From an uncultured Gammaproteobacteria bacterium (GTDB taxonomy: Bacteria > Pseudomonadota > Gammaproteobacteria > Eutrophobiales > Eutrophobiaceae): a stretch of DNA of 64,000 nucleotides. Below the pieces are notes generated by a model. The model saw nothing but the letters and a program-made list of their open reading frames with translations, was not told the origin of the DNA and ran no database searches. Each line of letters begins with the position of its first letter. Within the stretch, counting starts at the first letter, position 1. A program made the translations under genes and the position numbers. The stretch lies in the NCBI GenBank assembly GCA_951812995.1, contig CATOTD010000003.1, forward strand, positions 1 through 64,000, in the 5' to 3' direction. Positions 1-7,640 of this stretch are shown piece after piece.

Positions 1-1270
1 GGTTTTGACGCGAGCACCAGTCGTTGTCACCCGCATAGCGGGTGTGAAGGTCAAGATCGGTGGTATTTGAGGCTGTGTTGCGCTGTTTGGGTCTGCCAGG
101 GCGGGTATTTCCGGAATTTGGACAGAGTCAGGCTGTGGCCTGTCGTCGCTCGTGGAAGATGAGACGGCGGAAGTTGTAGCTCAGGTTGGCCATGGTCATG
201 CGGGCCTTCGCACGGGTTTGGCCGATTGAGCGGATGGTCAGAGCCATGGGCCCTTTCTCGTAGCCGAACACAGGCGCGGATGGCGGAGCGTGTCGCGTTG
301 CCCCGACGAATATGCCTGGCCATGGGTTTGCCGCGTGGCTTCTTGCGATGGATATGTGAGCGGTACCCTTGCGCCTTCAGCCAAGCCTCATTCCTGGCCG
401 AGCGGTACCCGGTATCGGCCCAAACCGCCTTCGAGCTGTTTGTCTCGTCCAGAACCGAGGAGCGTTCATGCCCGTCGTAGCGAGCCGCATTCGTGCCAGT
501 CTCACCCCGGATGAAGTGCCATTTGCGGTCAATGGACACGTGGTTCTTGTACCCAAAGTGTGGGACCGAGATATCGACAAGGCCAGTATCCTCCTCACCC
601 TCCTTGGTCGTCTTGGCCTTTGAATACTTGACCGTCCAACGCGCATCGGTGTCTTTCTGCGCTGCCTTGGACAGATCATCGGGCCAGATGTCAGATGCGG
701 CCTCACCTGCCTTGGCGCGCGCTTTCTCTTCTTTCGTCATCCGCTGGCGCGGGGCAAAGACCAACGTGGCATCCACAATCTGACCGCCGGTCGGTTTGTA
801 TCCCCGCGCGCAGAGCTGAGCTTCAAACGCGGCAAACAGGGCCTTGAAGACACCCGCCTAGGTCAGCTTCTCTCTGAAAAGCCAGATCGTCTTCTGATCA
901 GGTGTCGGCTCCCCGATTTGAAATCCCAGGAACCGTAGCCAACTGAAACGGTCACGAATGAGAAACTCCATCCGCTCATCACTCAGATTGTGCATCGATG
1001 CCAAAACAAGCACCTTGAACATCACAACGGCATCATAGGGCGGACGACCACCTTTGGGACGTTCCCCATAGCCAAGTGCTTCAACAAGAACTGGGCGAAA
1101 CACTTCGAAATCAACGTGCCGCTCCAAAACCTCAAGCGGATCTCCCATCGCCGAAAGCCGCGCCAAATGATCCGTCAAATCAAACAATCCAGGTGCGGGC
1201 ATAAACAAAATCCTCCCACATCAAGTGAATCAGATCGTACCACAAAATGCACGGTTTTTAGAGGCTTCCA
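1..1270 (-). mobile_element. IS5-family element copy 1 (left part cut by window edge)
   Basis: This is one of four near-identical copies of the same IS5-family element; the others are at 5194-6485, 13607-14907 and 29061-30361. The window begins inside the element, just short of the end that reads TGGAGACCTCGAACAACGC in the other copies. The intact end here is the GAGGCTTCC side at 1270. Full copies are about 1300 bp. The imperfect terminal inverted repeats are GGAAGCCTCTAAAAACC against GGAGACCTCGAACAACG. The element looks more GC-rich than the host genes around it, which suggests it came from another lineage. It ends only about 50 bp upstream of ssrA. Confidence 0.9.
128..1202 (-). pseudogene. 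IS5-family transposase, inactivated (copy 1)
   Basis: DDE transposase with an N-terminal DUF772-like part (LFDLTDHLARLSAM) and a DDE_Tnp_1-type core. The start is ATG at 1202 behind a GGAGG ribosome site; the ORF track begins at an upstream TTG. The reading frame stops after WLFREKLT at a TAG where copy 2 has CAG (Gln), and resumes as MDATLV. The first two catalytic Asp residues are present (VDATLV, WADTGY). The frame is broken again near the C terminus: the expected R-V-E-H-V-F block, which carries the catalytic Glu, is reduced to CVF. The GYEKGPMALTIRSIG tail continues in another frame. The product cannot be an active transposase. Confidence 0.85.
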
Positions 1271-1292
1271 TGTTTATTGATAAGCAATCGTT

Positions 1293-1298
1293 TATACT
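1293..1298 (+). promoter_or_regulatory. possible -10 box for ssrA
   Basis: TATACT lies about 23 bp before the mature 5' end of tmRNA. A convincing -35 hexamer is not visible at 16-18 bp spacing; the spacer would begin at the IS5 boundary (1270), so the IS may have replaced or altered the -35 region. This is inference from sequence only. Confidence 0.35.
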
Positions 1299-1320
1299 TG
1301 AGACTGCTTCAGGAAAACTC

Positions 1321-1683
1321 GGGGGCGTACTGGCTTCGACGTGGATATGAAAACTGATGGGCATGCCGAGGTGCAGATTACCTCGTAAATACTTCTGCAA
1401 ACCTTATAGTTGCCAACGAAGACAACTACGCACTAGCGGCTTAATAACCTGTCTTAGTGCCGTCTGCCTGCTGATGTGCTTGTGCACGGTAGGTCTAGGC
1501 GTCGACTTTCACAAGACCGCAATGAAACCCGTCCGAGGTGGATTTGTTAAAACTTGATCGGAATCGCGTTCTGTCTTCCCTGCCGGTCGGGTAGCAGAAC
1601 GTTAAATTAAAGATTCGGCTAAGCATGTAGATCTGATGGCAGAGGATTTGCGGACGCGGGTTCGATTCCCGCCGCCTCCACCA
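1321..1683 (+). ncRNA. ssrA: transfer-messenger RNA (tmRNA)
   Basis: Rescues stalled ribosomes by trans-translation: an alanyl-tRNA-like domain enters the A site and a short internal ORF tags the nascent peptide for proteolysis. The 5' end GGGGGCG pairs with CGCCTCC near the 3' end, which is followed by an encoded CCA, forming the acceptor stem. The T arm is recognisable (GCGGGTTCGATTCCCGC). The tag ORF at 1412-1444 encodes ANEDNYALAA and ends in TAA, close to the E. coli tag ANDENYALAA. Length 363 nt is typical of a one-piece tmRNA. SmpB is not encoded nearby. Confidence 0.97.
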
Positions 1684-1686
1684 ATT

Positions 1687-1718
1687 AAAAAGGTGAACTA
1701 AGATCAGTTCACCTTTTT
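1687..1718 (+). terminator. rho-independent terminator of ssrA
   Basis: The perfect stem AAAAAGGTGAACT / AGTTCACCTTTTT with a 6-nt loop starts four bases after the tmRNA CCA. The A-rich left arm and T-rich right arm make it a plausible terminator in both directions. Confidence 0.9.
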
Positions 1719-1743
1719 ATGCCCATACCCCGCGCTACAGCCA

Positions 1744-1766
1744 GAGACCTTTGCATTAAAGTGATA
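1744..1766 (-). repeat. array-tail motif copy 1 (ATCACTTTAATGCAAAGG)
   Basis: On the minus strand this reads ATCACTTTAATGCAAAGG followed by TCTC. It matches the tail directly after the array at 20276-20390 (ATCGCTTTAGTGCAAAGG then TCTC) and, less well, the tail beside the array at 5062-5125. Here about 360 bp of IS-like sequence lies between tail and array. Confidence 0.5.
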
Positions 1767-1921
1767 TTTGTTTGTTACAATAAGTCCCGCTATTTAAGAT
1801 TATTGTTCATTTAAGACACCCTTAAAACCCGCCCTTACCAGAACATTAGCCCAGAACAAGTTCAAGTACCCACGATTAAAACTGCATGATTTGCCCGGAT
1901 TGACAAACCACTGACAAACGC

Positions 1922-2124
1922 TTGGTGACACATTACATCGAGCACGAGCAAAGACACATACGGACCGTCGGCCATAAAGGCTATGACCCGTTCAAGCTGT
2001 TCAAAGCAGTGCGGCGAAGGCAATGGCACAGTAGTCTGAGTGACCCTGTGCTTGAGCATGACTTGGCTGTATGTGCTGACTTCGGATGTGTTGTGATGTT
2101 GCTAGCTGGTGATGACAGGAGGAG
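1922..2124 (+). pseudogene. probable remnant of an IS5-type transposase N terminus
   Basis: One frame reads DPFKLFKAVRRRQWHSSLSDPVLEHDLAV. This resembles the N-terminal region of IS5-type transposases (a 'LFKAxLLxQWHxLSDPxLExxLxV' pattern recalled from the family). Nothing downstream continues as a transposase and no catalytic residues are present. It lies between ssrA and the first pentanucleotide array, and separates that array from a sequence at about 1744-1766 that resembles the tail seen beside two other arrays. Only a relic; the identification rests on a short stretch. Confidence 0.4.
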
Positions 2125-2178
2125 TTACCCGGCCACACTTGACCCGACCCCGACCACGCTTGACCCACCGTGACTCAC
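2125..2178 (-). repeat. degenerate pentanucleotide array A (short)
   Basis: The minus strand reads as 5-nt steps: GGTGG GTCAA GCGTG GTCGG GGTCG GGTCA. The plus strand is C-rich. It is the shortest of seven such arrays in the window (the others start at 5062, 20276, 24500, 37249, 49629 and 52540). The steps are not exact copies but keep a 5-nt phase and a purine-rich G-rich strand. Confidence 0.7.
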
Positions 2179-2601
2179 TGAAGGCGAGCGGTCTTGGGGA
2201 TGGGGTCGGCCTTTAAGTGAAGCCACACACTTGAGAAACCGTTAGATGCAATCCAAGCGTTGGGTAATAGCGCAACGCTCAAGCACGCTCAAGCGCAAGT
2301 TTCACTTTTATCAGGCACGGTACTTTAGGGCCGACTAGGTGTGGAACCTAGATAAGTGATTTTATTTAGGATGGTTGGATGTGCAAGAGGAGGTTCGACT
2401 ACCATAAACAACACCCGTTAATTGAATTGTTTGTAGCGAGTTCGACATTTACATGGATGTCCGGCCCATCATGCAAACTTTTTTATAGACAGCAAAGCAA
2501 GATAACGTCAACTAAAAATATGCCTTTGACACAAACCAAAATTCGTGGAGAATGATGGCTTAAGTAAAGTCGAAATAAATAAATTTTAAGGATTTTTTAC
2601 T
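2179..2601. other. intergenic stretch without recognisable gene
   Basis: No convincing ORF, RNA gene or IS end is seen in these 423 bases. The last part is A/T-rich and should hold the promoter and ribosome site (AAGGA before ATG at 2602) of the MotA/TolQ-type gene. Confidence 0.6.
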
Positions 2602-3720
2602 ATGAAACGCCCAACTCAGACGCTGCTATGGATGGGTATGCTTACAATTGTGATGGCTGTTGGTGCTGTATTGTTGGCAGAAACACTTGAAAGAAAAGAC
2701 GAAGGACAAACCCATCCGATGGCTGTTGGTGCTGTATTGCTGGCAGAAACACTACAACATGCCTATGTATCTAATGTTGTATTCAATTCTATTATTCTCG
2801 GTGTTTTCATCATTGCTATCGCGATAAATTTTCGACAAGTGTTGCAACTCTATCCTGATATTAAATGGATAGAAGCCTATCAAAATAATGTGTCAGACTT
2901 AAGTGCATTCAGGCCCAAACTCCTCGCTTCCATGGCGAAGATGCTTGAAGGAAAAGAAGATATCGCCATGTCTGCAAGCTCAATGCGTACCATTCTTGAT
3001 TCAATTCGGGATCGTCTCGAAAATTCGCGTGATCTGTCACGATATTTGATTGGTGTGCTAGTGTTTCTTGGCTTGCTCGGTACCTTTTGGGGACTCATGT
3101 CAACGGTTAGTGCGGTTGGTACGCTTATCAGTGATATGTCCGTTGAAGCAAGTGATGGTGCCGCAATTTTTGCAACCCTAAAAACCAATCTCTCAGGCCC
3201 GCTGGCCGGTATGGGCGTTGCCTTTTCATCGTCACTGTTTGGACTATCTGGATCATTGATCGTCGGGTTTCTTGATCTACAGGCCGGTCACGCACAAAAC
3301 CGCTTTGTGAATGATCTTGAAGAATGGCTTTCCAACAGCACGTATATATCTAGTAGCCTCATCAATGATGACGGGGGGGCATTGGGTGCGCCCGCCTATG
3401 TTATGGCATTATTGGAGAAAACCGCTGATGCCTTGGAAAAAATGCAGCGCATTAGTGTATCTGAAGATAATCAGCGTGAATTTGTAGCGCAGCAAATGGG
3501 CAATATGCGTGGCACATTTGACCGTTTTAACGAACTATTGGGAGAACAAAACAATCGGTTTGACAGATTTAATCAGACCCAGAATGAAATTATCCGCTTG
3601 CTTAAAACGGCATCTGAACGCGCACAAAACACACCGGCAGATGAAAAACTGCGTTCTGAATTACGCTTACTCACTAAAACAATCGCCAATACGCTCTCTT
3701 CTATTCGAGAGACTCCGTGA
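2602..3720 (+). CDS. MotA/TolQ/ExbB-type proton-channel protein
   Basis: Inner-membrane stator-type protein, 372 aa. It has an N-terminal membrane segment (about 8-28), another about 57-78, and the paired channel helices at about 147-170 (GLLGTFWGLMSTV) and 195-222 (GPLAGMGVAFSSSLFGLSG), which are the conserved MotA/TolQ signature. A predicted soluble, partly helical C-terminal tail follows. ATG at 2602 is preceded by AAGGA. The N terminus contains a 22-residue imperfect duplication (MAVGAVLLAETL occurs twice). It overlaps the next gene by 4 nt (GTGA), so the two are translationally coupled and probably form one ion-driven complex anchored to peptidoglycan. No flagellar or Tol genes are nearby, and the role is unknown. 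Confidence 0.85.
   Translation: MKRPTQTLLWMGMLTIVMAVGAVLLAETLERKDEGQTHPMAVGAVLLAETLQHAYVSNVVFNSIILGVFIIAIAINFRQVLQLYPDIKWIEAYQNNVSDLSAFRPKLLASMAKMLEGKEDIAMSASSMRTILDSIRDRLENSRDLSRYLIGVLVFLGLLGTFWGLMSTVSAVGTLISDMSVEASDGAAIFATLKTNLSGPLAGMGVAFSSSLFGLSGSLIVGFLDLQAGHAQNRFVNDLEEWLSNSTYISSSLINDDGGALGAPAYVMALLEKTADALEKMQRISVSEDNQREFVAQQMGNMRGTFDRFNELLGEQNNRFDRFNQTQNEIIRLLKTASERAQNTPADEKLRSELRLLTKTIANTLSSIRETP
2652..2752 (+). repeat. in-frame imperfect duplication inside the MotA/TolQ-type gene
   Basis: A 36-nt block beginning GATGGCTGTTGGTGCTG at 2652 recurs at 2718 with one mismatch. The offset is 66 nt, so 22 residues were added in frame at the first membrane segment. Confidence 0.9.
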
Positions 3721-4868
3721 CAGCAGCGCGGCAACAACGACGTTCTCTTAATATTTGGCCCGGGTTTGTCGATGCAACGGCATCATTGTTAATGGTGGTC
3801 GTCTTTGCTTTATTGTTCACTATTATCGGTCATTTGGTGCTTAGCACGGCGTTGAGCAGTCGCGATGAGGCACTTGCAAAATTCAAAAGTCGTGTCAGTC
3901 AACTTACCGAGATGCTCTCAATGGAGCAAGCGGAGGCAGCAAAACTCAGACAACGCTTATCGGTAAAAACGGCCAATCTTGACGGCGCTAATAATCAGCT
4001 TTCATTACAACGGCAGACTATTCAGGATAAAGAAAAATTACTTGCAGCGCGTGATGCGATTATAACGGACCATCAAAACACCATTGCTACACAGACCGAG
4101 ATGATTAAAACGCTGGGTATCGAGATTAAAGCACTCATCGCGCTACGTGATCGGATTAAACAAGATCTTACAAAAGAAATTGCCGCGCATGATGTTGTTA
4201 AACAGCGCTTGCAAGAAGAGAGTGCGCTTAATATCAAAAGCCTTGCGCAAATGGAATTATTAAATAGACAATTAGAAGAGCTACGCCAACAGTTTGCAGC
4301 TTTATCCAATGCACTTGAGATCGCAGAAAAAAATATCGCTGACAAGCAAACAACGATTGATGATCTTGGCTCACGGCTAAATACAGCGTTGGCAAAAAAG
4401 GCTCAAAAATTACAAAAATACCGCTCGGAATTCTTTGGTCGTCTACGCGAGGCCTTGAGTCAGTATCCAAATATAAGAATTGATGGCGATCGTTTTATAT
4501 TCCCATCTGAGCTTTTGTTTGAATCTGGATCAGACAAACTTGGTCGTGATGGGGTACAGCAAGTCAAACAATTAGCAAAGACGCTGGCTGAAATCGCAAA
4601 AATAATTCCTGATGATATTGACTGGATATTACGTATCGATGGACATACCGACAAGCGCCCGATTGTAAATAGTCCATACTTTCAATCAAACTGGGAACTC
4701 TCCAGTGCCCGGGCCATCAGCATTATTCGTGAGATGATAAACAACGGGATCCCGGCTAATCGCATGGTTGCAGCCGGCTTTGCAGAATATCACCCGGTGG
4801 CAACAGCCAACACGCCTGAAGCCTATGCACGTAATCGAAGGATAGAATTAAAGTTGTCGAGCCGTTGA
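3717..4868 (+). CDS. MotB/OmpA-type peptidoglycan-binding partner
   Basis: 383 aa. An N-terminal membrane segment (about 20-43) is preceded by PGFVDATASLL, whose Asp19 corresponds to the proton-carrying Asp of MotB-type stators. A long coiled coil (about 48-235) follows, and then a C-terminal OmpA-like peptidoglycan-binding domain with DGHTDKRPI, NWELSSARA and ARNRRIEL. The start is GTG overlapping the upstream TGA. The pair resembles the uncharacterised 'MotA/TolQ plus OmpA' modules common in proteobacteria, and also the ZorAB core of Zorya defence. No ZorC, ZorD or ZorE homologue follows, since the next DNA is array B and an IS element. Confidence 0.85.
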   Translation: MTAARQQRRSLNIWPGFVDATASLLMVVVFALLFTIIGHLVLSTALSSRDEALAKFKSRVSQLTEMLSMEQAEAAKLRQRLSVKTANLDGANNQLSLQRQTIQDKEKLLAARDAIITDHQNTIATQTEMIKTLGIEIKALIALRDRIKQDLTKEIAAHDVVKQRLQEESALNIKSLAQMELLNRQLEELRQQFAALSNALEIAEKNIADKQTTIDDLGSRLNTALAKKAQKLQKYRSEFFGRLREALSQYPNIRIDGDRFIFPSELLFESGSDKLGRDGVQQVKQLAKTLAEIAKIIPDDIDWILRIDGHTDKRPIVNSPYFQSNWELSSARAISIIREMINNGIPANRMVAAGFAEYHPVATANTPEAYARNRRIELKLSSR

Positions 4869-5061
4869 CAATGTTCCGCCGTAACAGTTTGGGCTTGATT
4901 TGGTGCTCACCGTTCATCAAGAGATGCCAGAACAATAGGCAACACCCTGAGTTTGGGCACAGATAGTTGGGACGTGATTCGCCATTTTGACGGTGATAAA
5001 AAATAGTGGTCGTCATAGGCAGGGAGTATTGATCTAACACCTTTGCGCTGAAGCGATACTT
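4869..5061. other. intergenic stretch, nothing recognised
   Basis: No supported gene. The minus-strand ORF here (4756-5106) runs into array B and has no recognisable domain. At its right edge, next to array B, the minus strand reads ATCGCTTCAGCGCAAAGG, the tail motif described separately. Confidence 0.5.
5039..5060 (-). repeat. array-tail motif copy 2 (ATCGCTTCAGCGCAAAGG)
   Basis: Directly follows the G-rich strand of array B. It differs at a few positions from the copy after array C (ATCGCTTTAGTGCAAAGG). Confidence 0.6.
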
Positions 5062-5125
5062 GTCCGACTCGACTCGATCCAACCACGCCCAGCTTGCCCC
5101 CACCACACCCCAGCCCGATCCGACT
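5062..5125 (-). repeat. degenerate pentanucleotide array B
   Basis: The minus strand reads GTCGG ATCGG GCTGG GGTGT GGTGG GGGCA AGCTG GGCGT GGTTG GATCG AGTCG AGTCG, a continuous 5-nt phase. It lies downstream of the OmpA-type gene. As in array A, the G-rich strand is the minus strand; the other five arrays have it on plus. Confidence 0.8.
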
Positions 5126-5129
5126 TTAG

Positions 5130-5193
5130 GGAACCTCTATTAATGCAATCACTTTCCAGTTTATTGGCTCAGAGAGGTTAAAAAATAACCAAT
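5130..5193. mobile_element. short relic resembling the end of the intact IS5-family element
   Basis: GGAACCTCTATTAATGC resembles the terminal repeat of the element at 25813-26984 (GGAACCTCTGATTAAT), and AGAGGTT recurs in inverted orientation about 40 bp on. Either a solo IS end or a tiny inverted-repeat element. It sits against IS5 copy 2. Confidence 0.35.
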
Positions 5194-6485
5194 TGGAGAC
5201 CTCGAACAACGCTGATTCTGGATGGGTTTTGACGCGAGCACCAGTCGTTGTCACCCGCATAGTGGGTGTGAAGGTCAAGATCGGTGGTATTTGAGGCTGT
5301 GTTGCGCTGTTTGGGTCTGCCAGGGCGGGTATTTCCGGAATTTGGGCGGAGTCAGGCTGTGGCCTGTCGTCGCTCGTGGAAGATGAGACGGCGGAAGTTG
5401 TAGCTCAGGTTGGCCATGGTCATGCGGGCCTTCGCACGGGTTTGGCCGATTGAGCGGATGGTCAGAGCCATGGGCCCTTTCTCGTAGCCGAACACAGGCG
5501 CGGATGGCGGAGCGTGTCGCGTTGCCCCGACGAATATGCCTGGCCATGGGTTTGCCGTGTGGCTTCTTGCGGTGAATGTGTGAGCGGTACCCTTGCGCCT
5601 TCAGCCAAGCCTCATTCCTGGCCGAGCGGTACCCGGTATCGGCCCAAACCGCCTTCGAGCTGTTTGTCTCGTCCAGAACCGAGGAGCGTTCATGCCCGTC
5701 GTAGCGAGCCGCATTCGTGCCAGTCTCACCCCGGATGAAGCGCCATTTGCGGTCAATGGACACGTGGTTCTTGTACCCAAAGTGCGGAACCGAAATATCG
5801 ACAAGGCCAGTATCCTCCTCACCCTCCTTGGTCGTCTTGGCCTTTGAATACTTGACCGTCCAACGCGCATCGGTGTCTTTCTGCGCTGCCTTGGACAGAT
5901 CATCGGGCCAGATGTCAGACGCGGCCTCACCTGCCTTGGCGCGCGCTTTCTCTGCTTTCGTCATCCGCTGGCGCGGGGCAGAGACCAACGTGGCATCCAC
6001 AATCTGACCGCCGGTCGGTTTGTATCCCCGCGCGCACAGCTGAGCTTCAAACAGGGCCTTGAAGACACCCGCCTGGGTCAGCTTCTCTCTGAAAAGCCAG
6101 ATCGTCTTCTGATCAGGTGTCGGCTCCCCGATTTGAAATCCCAGGAACCGCAACCAACTGAAACGGTCACGAATGAGAAACTCCATCCGCTCATCGCTCA
6201 GATTGTGCATCGAGGCCAAGACCAGCACCTTGAACATCACAACGGCATCATAGGGCGGGCAACCACCTTTGGGACGTTCCCCATAGCCAAGCGCTTCAAC
6301 AAGAACTGGGCGAAACACTTCGAAATCAACGTGCCGCTCCAAAACCTCAAGCGGATATCCCATCGCCGAAAGCCGCGCCAAATGATCCGTCAAATCAAAC
6401 AATCCAGGTGCGTGCATAAACAAAATCCTCCCACATCAAGTGAATCAGATCGTACCACAAAATGTACGGTTTTTAGAGGCTTCCA
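5194..6485 (-). mobile_element. IS5-family element copy 2
   Basis: Full-length copy, 1292 bp, 9 bp shorter than copies 3 and 4 because of a 9-nt in-frame deletion (residues LFAAFEAQ become LFEAQ). The terminal repeats are TGGAGACCTCGAACAACGC and, inverted, GGAAGCCTCTAAAAACC. The flanks do not form a target duplication. The right flank is the middle of an IS256 transposase gene while the left flank is unrelated, so a deletion or recombination has occurred since insertion. Confidence 0.92.
5352..6417 (-). pseudogene. IS5-family transposase, C-terminal frameshift (copy 2)
   Basis: The only copy without the TAG nonsense codon: REKLTQAGVF reads through. Starts at ATG 6417 behind GGAGG. DUF772-like N terminus, then catalytic Asp in VDATLV and in WADTGY. 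The expected RVEHVF block with the catalytic Glu is missing because of the same small deletion as in the other copies (about 11 nt by comparison with the family pattern). After it the frame runs as RLRERAHGSDHP instead of GYEKGPMALTIRS. Inactive in either frame. Confidence 0.85.
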
Positions 6486-7032
6486 CGTTCTTCACTGCAC
6501 CGCCCCAACTGCGTTTGAGCACAACACCGTCCAGGTATACATAAGGGAAATCACTCCCTATGGGGCGATTACGCCACTCTTCAATCTGCCCATAGATACG
6601 CTGGTTGAGCTTTGAAATAGTCCCTAAGCTAACACGGGTACCCCAGAGGGCTGCGGTAATGTCTTCTACACGTTGTACTGAAACACCTGCCAGATACATC
6701 TCAATCAGTGCCTCTTCAATTGACGCTACACGGTGCCGATAGCGCTCTATGATGGCCATCTCAAAGGTCTGCTTGCGTAGCTTCGGCATCTTTAACTCAA
6801 GCTCTCCAGCCCTTGTGTGGCACTTCCTGGTGTAGCTACCAGACCGGTCGTCTTTGCGCGTCTCAGTGCGTTCGTATCGATCAGCACCCACCAGCGCATC
6901 AGCCTCAACGTCCAGAATCTGGTTAAGGGTGTCTTCCACAGTCTTCAGTACCACTTTGTTGAGATGGCCCTGCAGTTCCTGTTCATCAATAGGGACTACA
7001 TTGTTCAAGTGCTTGCTTGTATCATCGCTCAT
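6486..7032 (-). pseudogene. IS256-family transposase, N-terminal fragment
   Basis: Starts MSDDTSKHLNNVVPIDEQ at ATG 7032 behind AGGAGAAG; the track's start at 7053 is an upstream alternative codon. Contains the N-terminal region and the first catalytic Asp (VYLDGVVLK), then runs into the IS5 end after GGAVKNV. The comparable gene at 15259-16394 continues as SVLVAIGVGDDG. Confidence 0.85.
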
Positions 7033-7115
7033 GGCGACTCTTCTCCTGGTCAAATAAATGGTTATGTCACTTTTTATTTAACCAGATAAAGGGGACCTCT
7101 TCAAATTTGCGAAAG
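6486..7115 (-). mobile_element. IS256-family element B', truncated by IS5 copy 2
   Basis: Holds the 5' half of the same IS256 type that is nearly complete at 15130-16495. The outer end has TGCGAAAGAT followed by AATTTATGTTA, matching the end of that copy. The 3' half of the gene and the other terminal repeat are absent. Confidence 0.85.
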
Positions 7116-7117
7116 AT

Positions 7118-7640
7118 AATTTATGTTATCTCCTTTTCCAAACTCACTTTTTTGCGCGCCAGTAAATTAGCAATTTCGGTGCTGAGTGCTTTGTCGTATT
7201 GCACGAGAGGTTGCAGTTTAGCAAACTCGATGGGCACCAGGTGTTCTGTACTTTTCTAACCATAATATCGACAGCAAGGGCCGTAAAACGTAGAAATATT
7301 TTTTCAATGGCACATGTGATTTCCTCAAATAGCCGCTGTAATTTGTTTTAGCCATACTTCTATAATGTTGTATGTCCTTATTGACAGAATAGATTTTGTC
7401 GAGCAATGCGCGTGCATTCGTTGCAAAATGATTATCATCAATATAAACAATCGGTGAGCGCAACCATTCAATAAATGCCGGATTTAATTTTCGGAACAAC
7501 CGCAACGATTTTCTAATATCCCAGCCGTTAATATCAATTTCATCGACGATTTTGTATTCAATAACATCGAGCTGCTCTTCCATATCTACCGCCAAGCACC
7601 AATCCTTGGGATGGGCGTAGATAGAGCTATTGTCAAAAGT
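7118..7640 (-). pseudogene. COG3541-type nucleotidyltransferase (YcgL/RlaP-like) remnant
   Basis: The central part reads IYAHPKDWCLAVDMEEQLDVIEY, DEIDINGWDIRKSLRLFRKLNPAFIEWL and YFYVLRPLLSILWLEK. These match the pattern of a DNA-polymerase-beta-like nucleotidyltransferase family. The N terminus with the nucleotidyltransferase active-site region is gone, replaced by the end of the IS256-C element. A frameshift near 7250 is followed in another frame by VPIEFAKLQPLVQYDKALS. The 3' end then stops against element B'. The gene is therefore broken at both ends and in the middle. Confidence 0.75.

Noticed and set aside
4756-5106. Minus-strand ORF of 116 aa overlapping array B.
   Set aside because: The N terminus is translated array and the rest overlaps the OmpA-type gene; no domain seen.
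2602-5125. A complete Zorya defence system.
   Set aside because: Only ZorA/ZorB-like genes are present; no ZorC, ZorD or ZorE. The pair also matches common non-defence modules.
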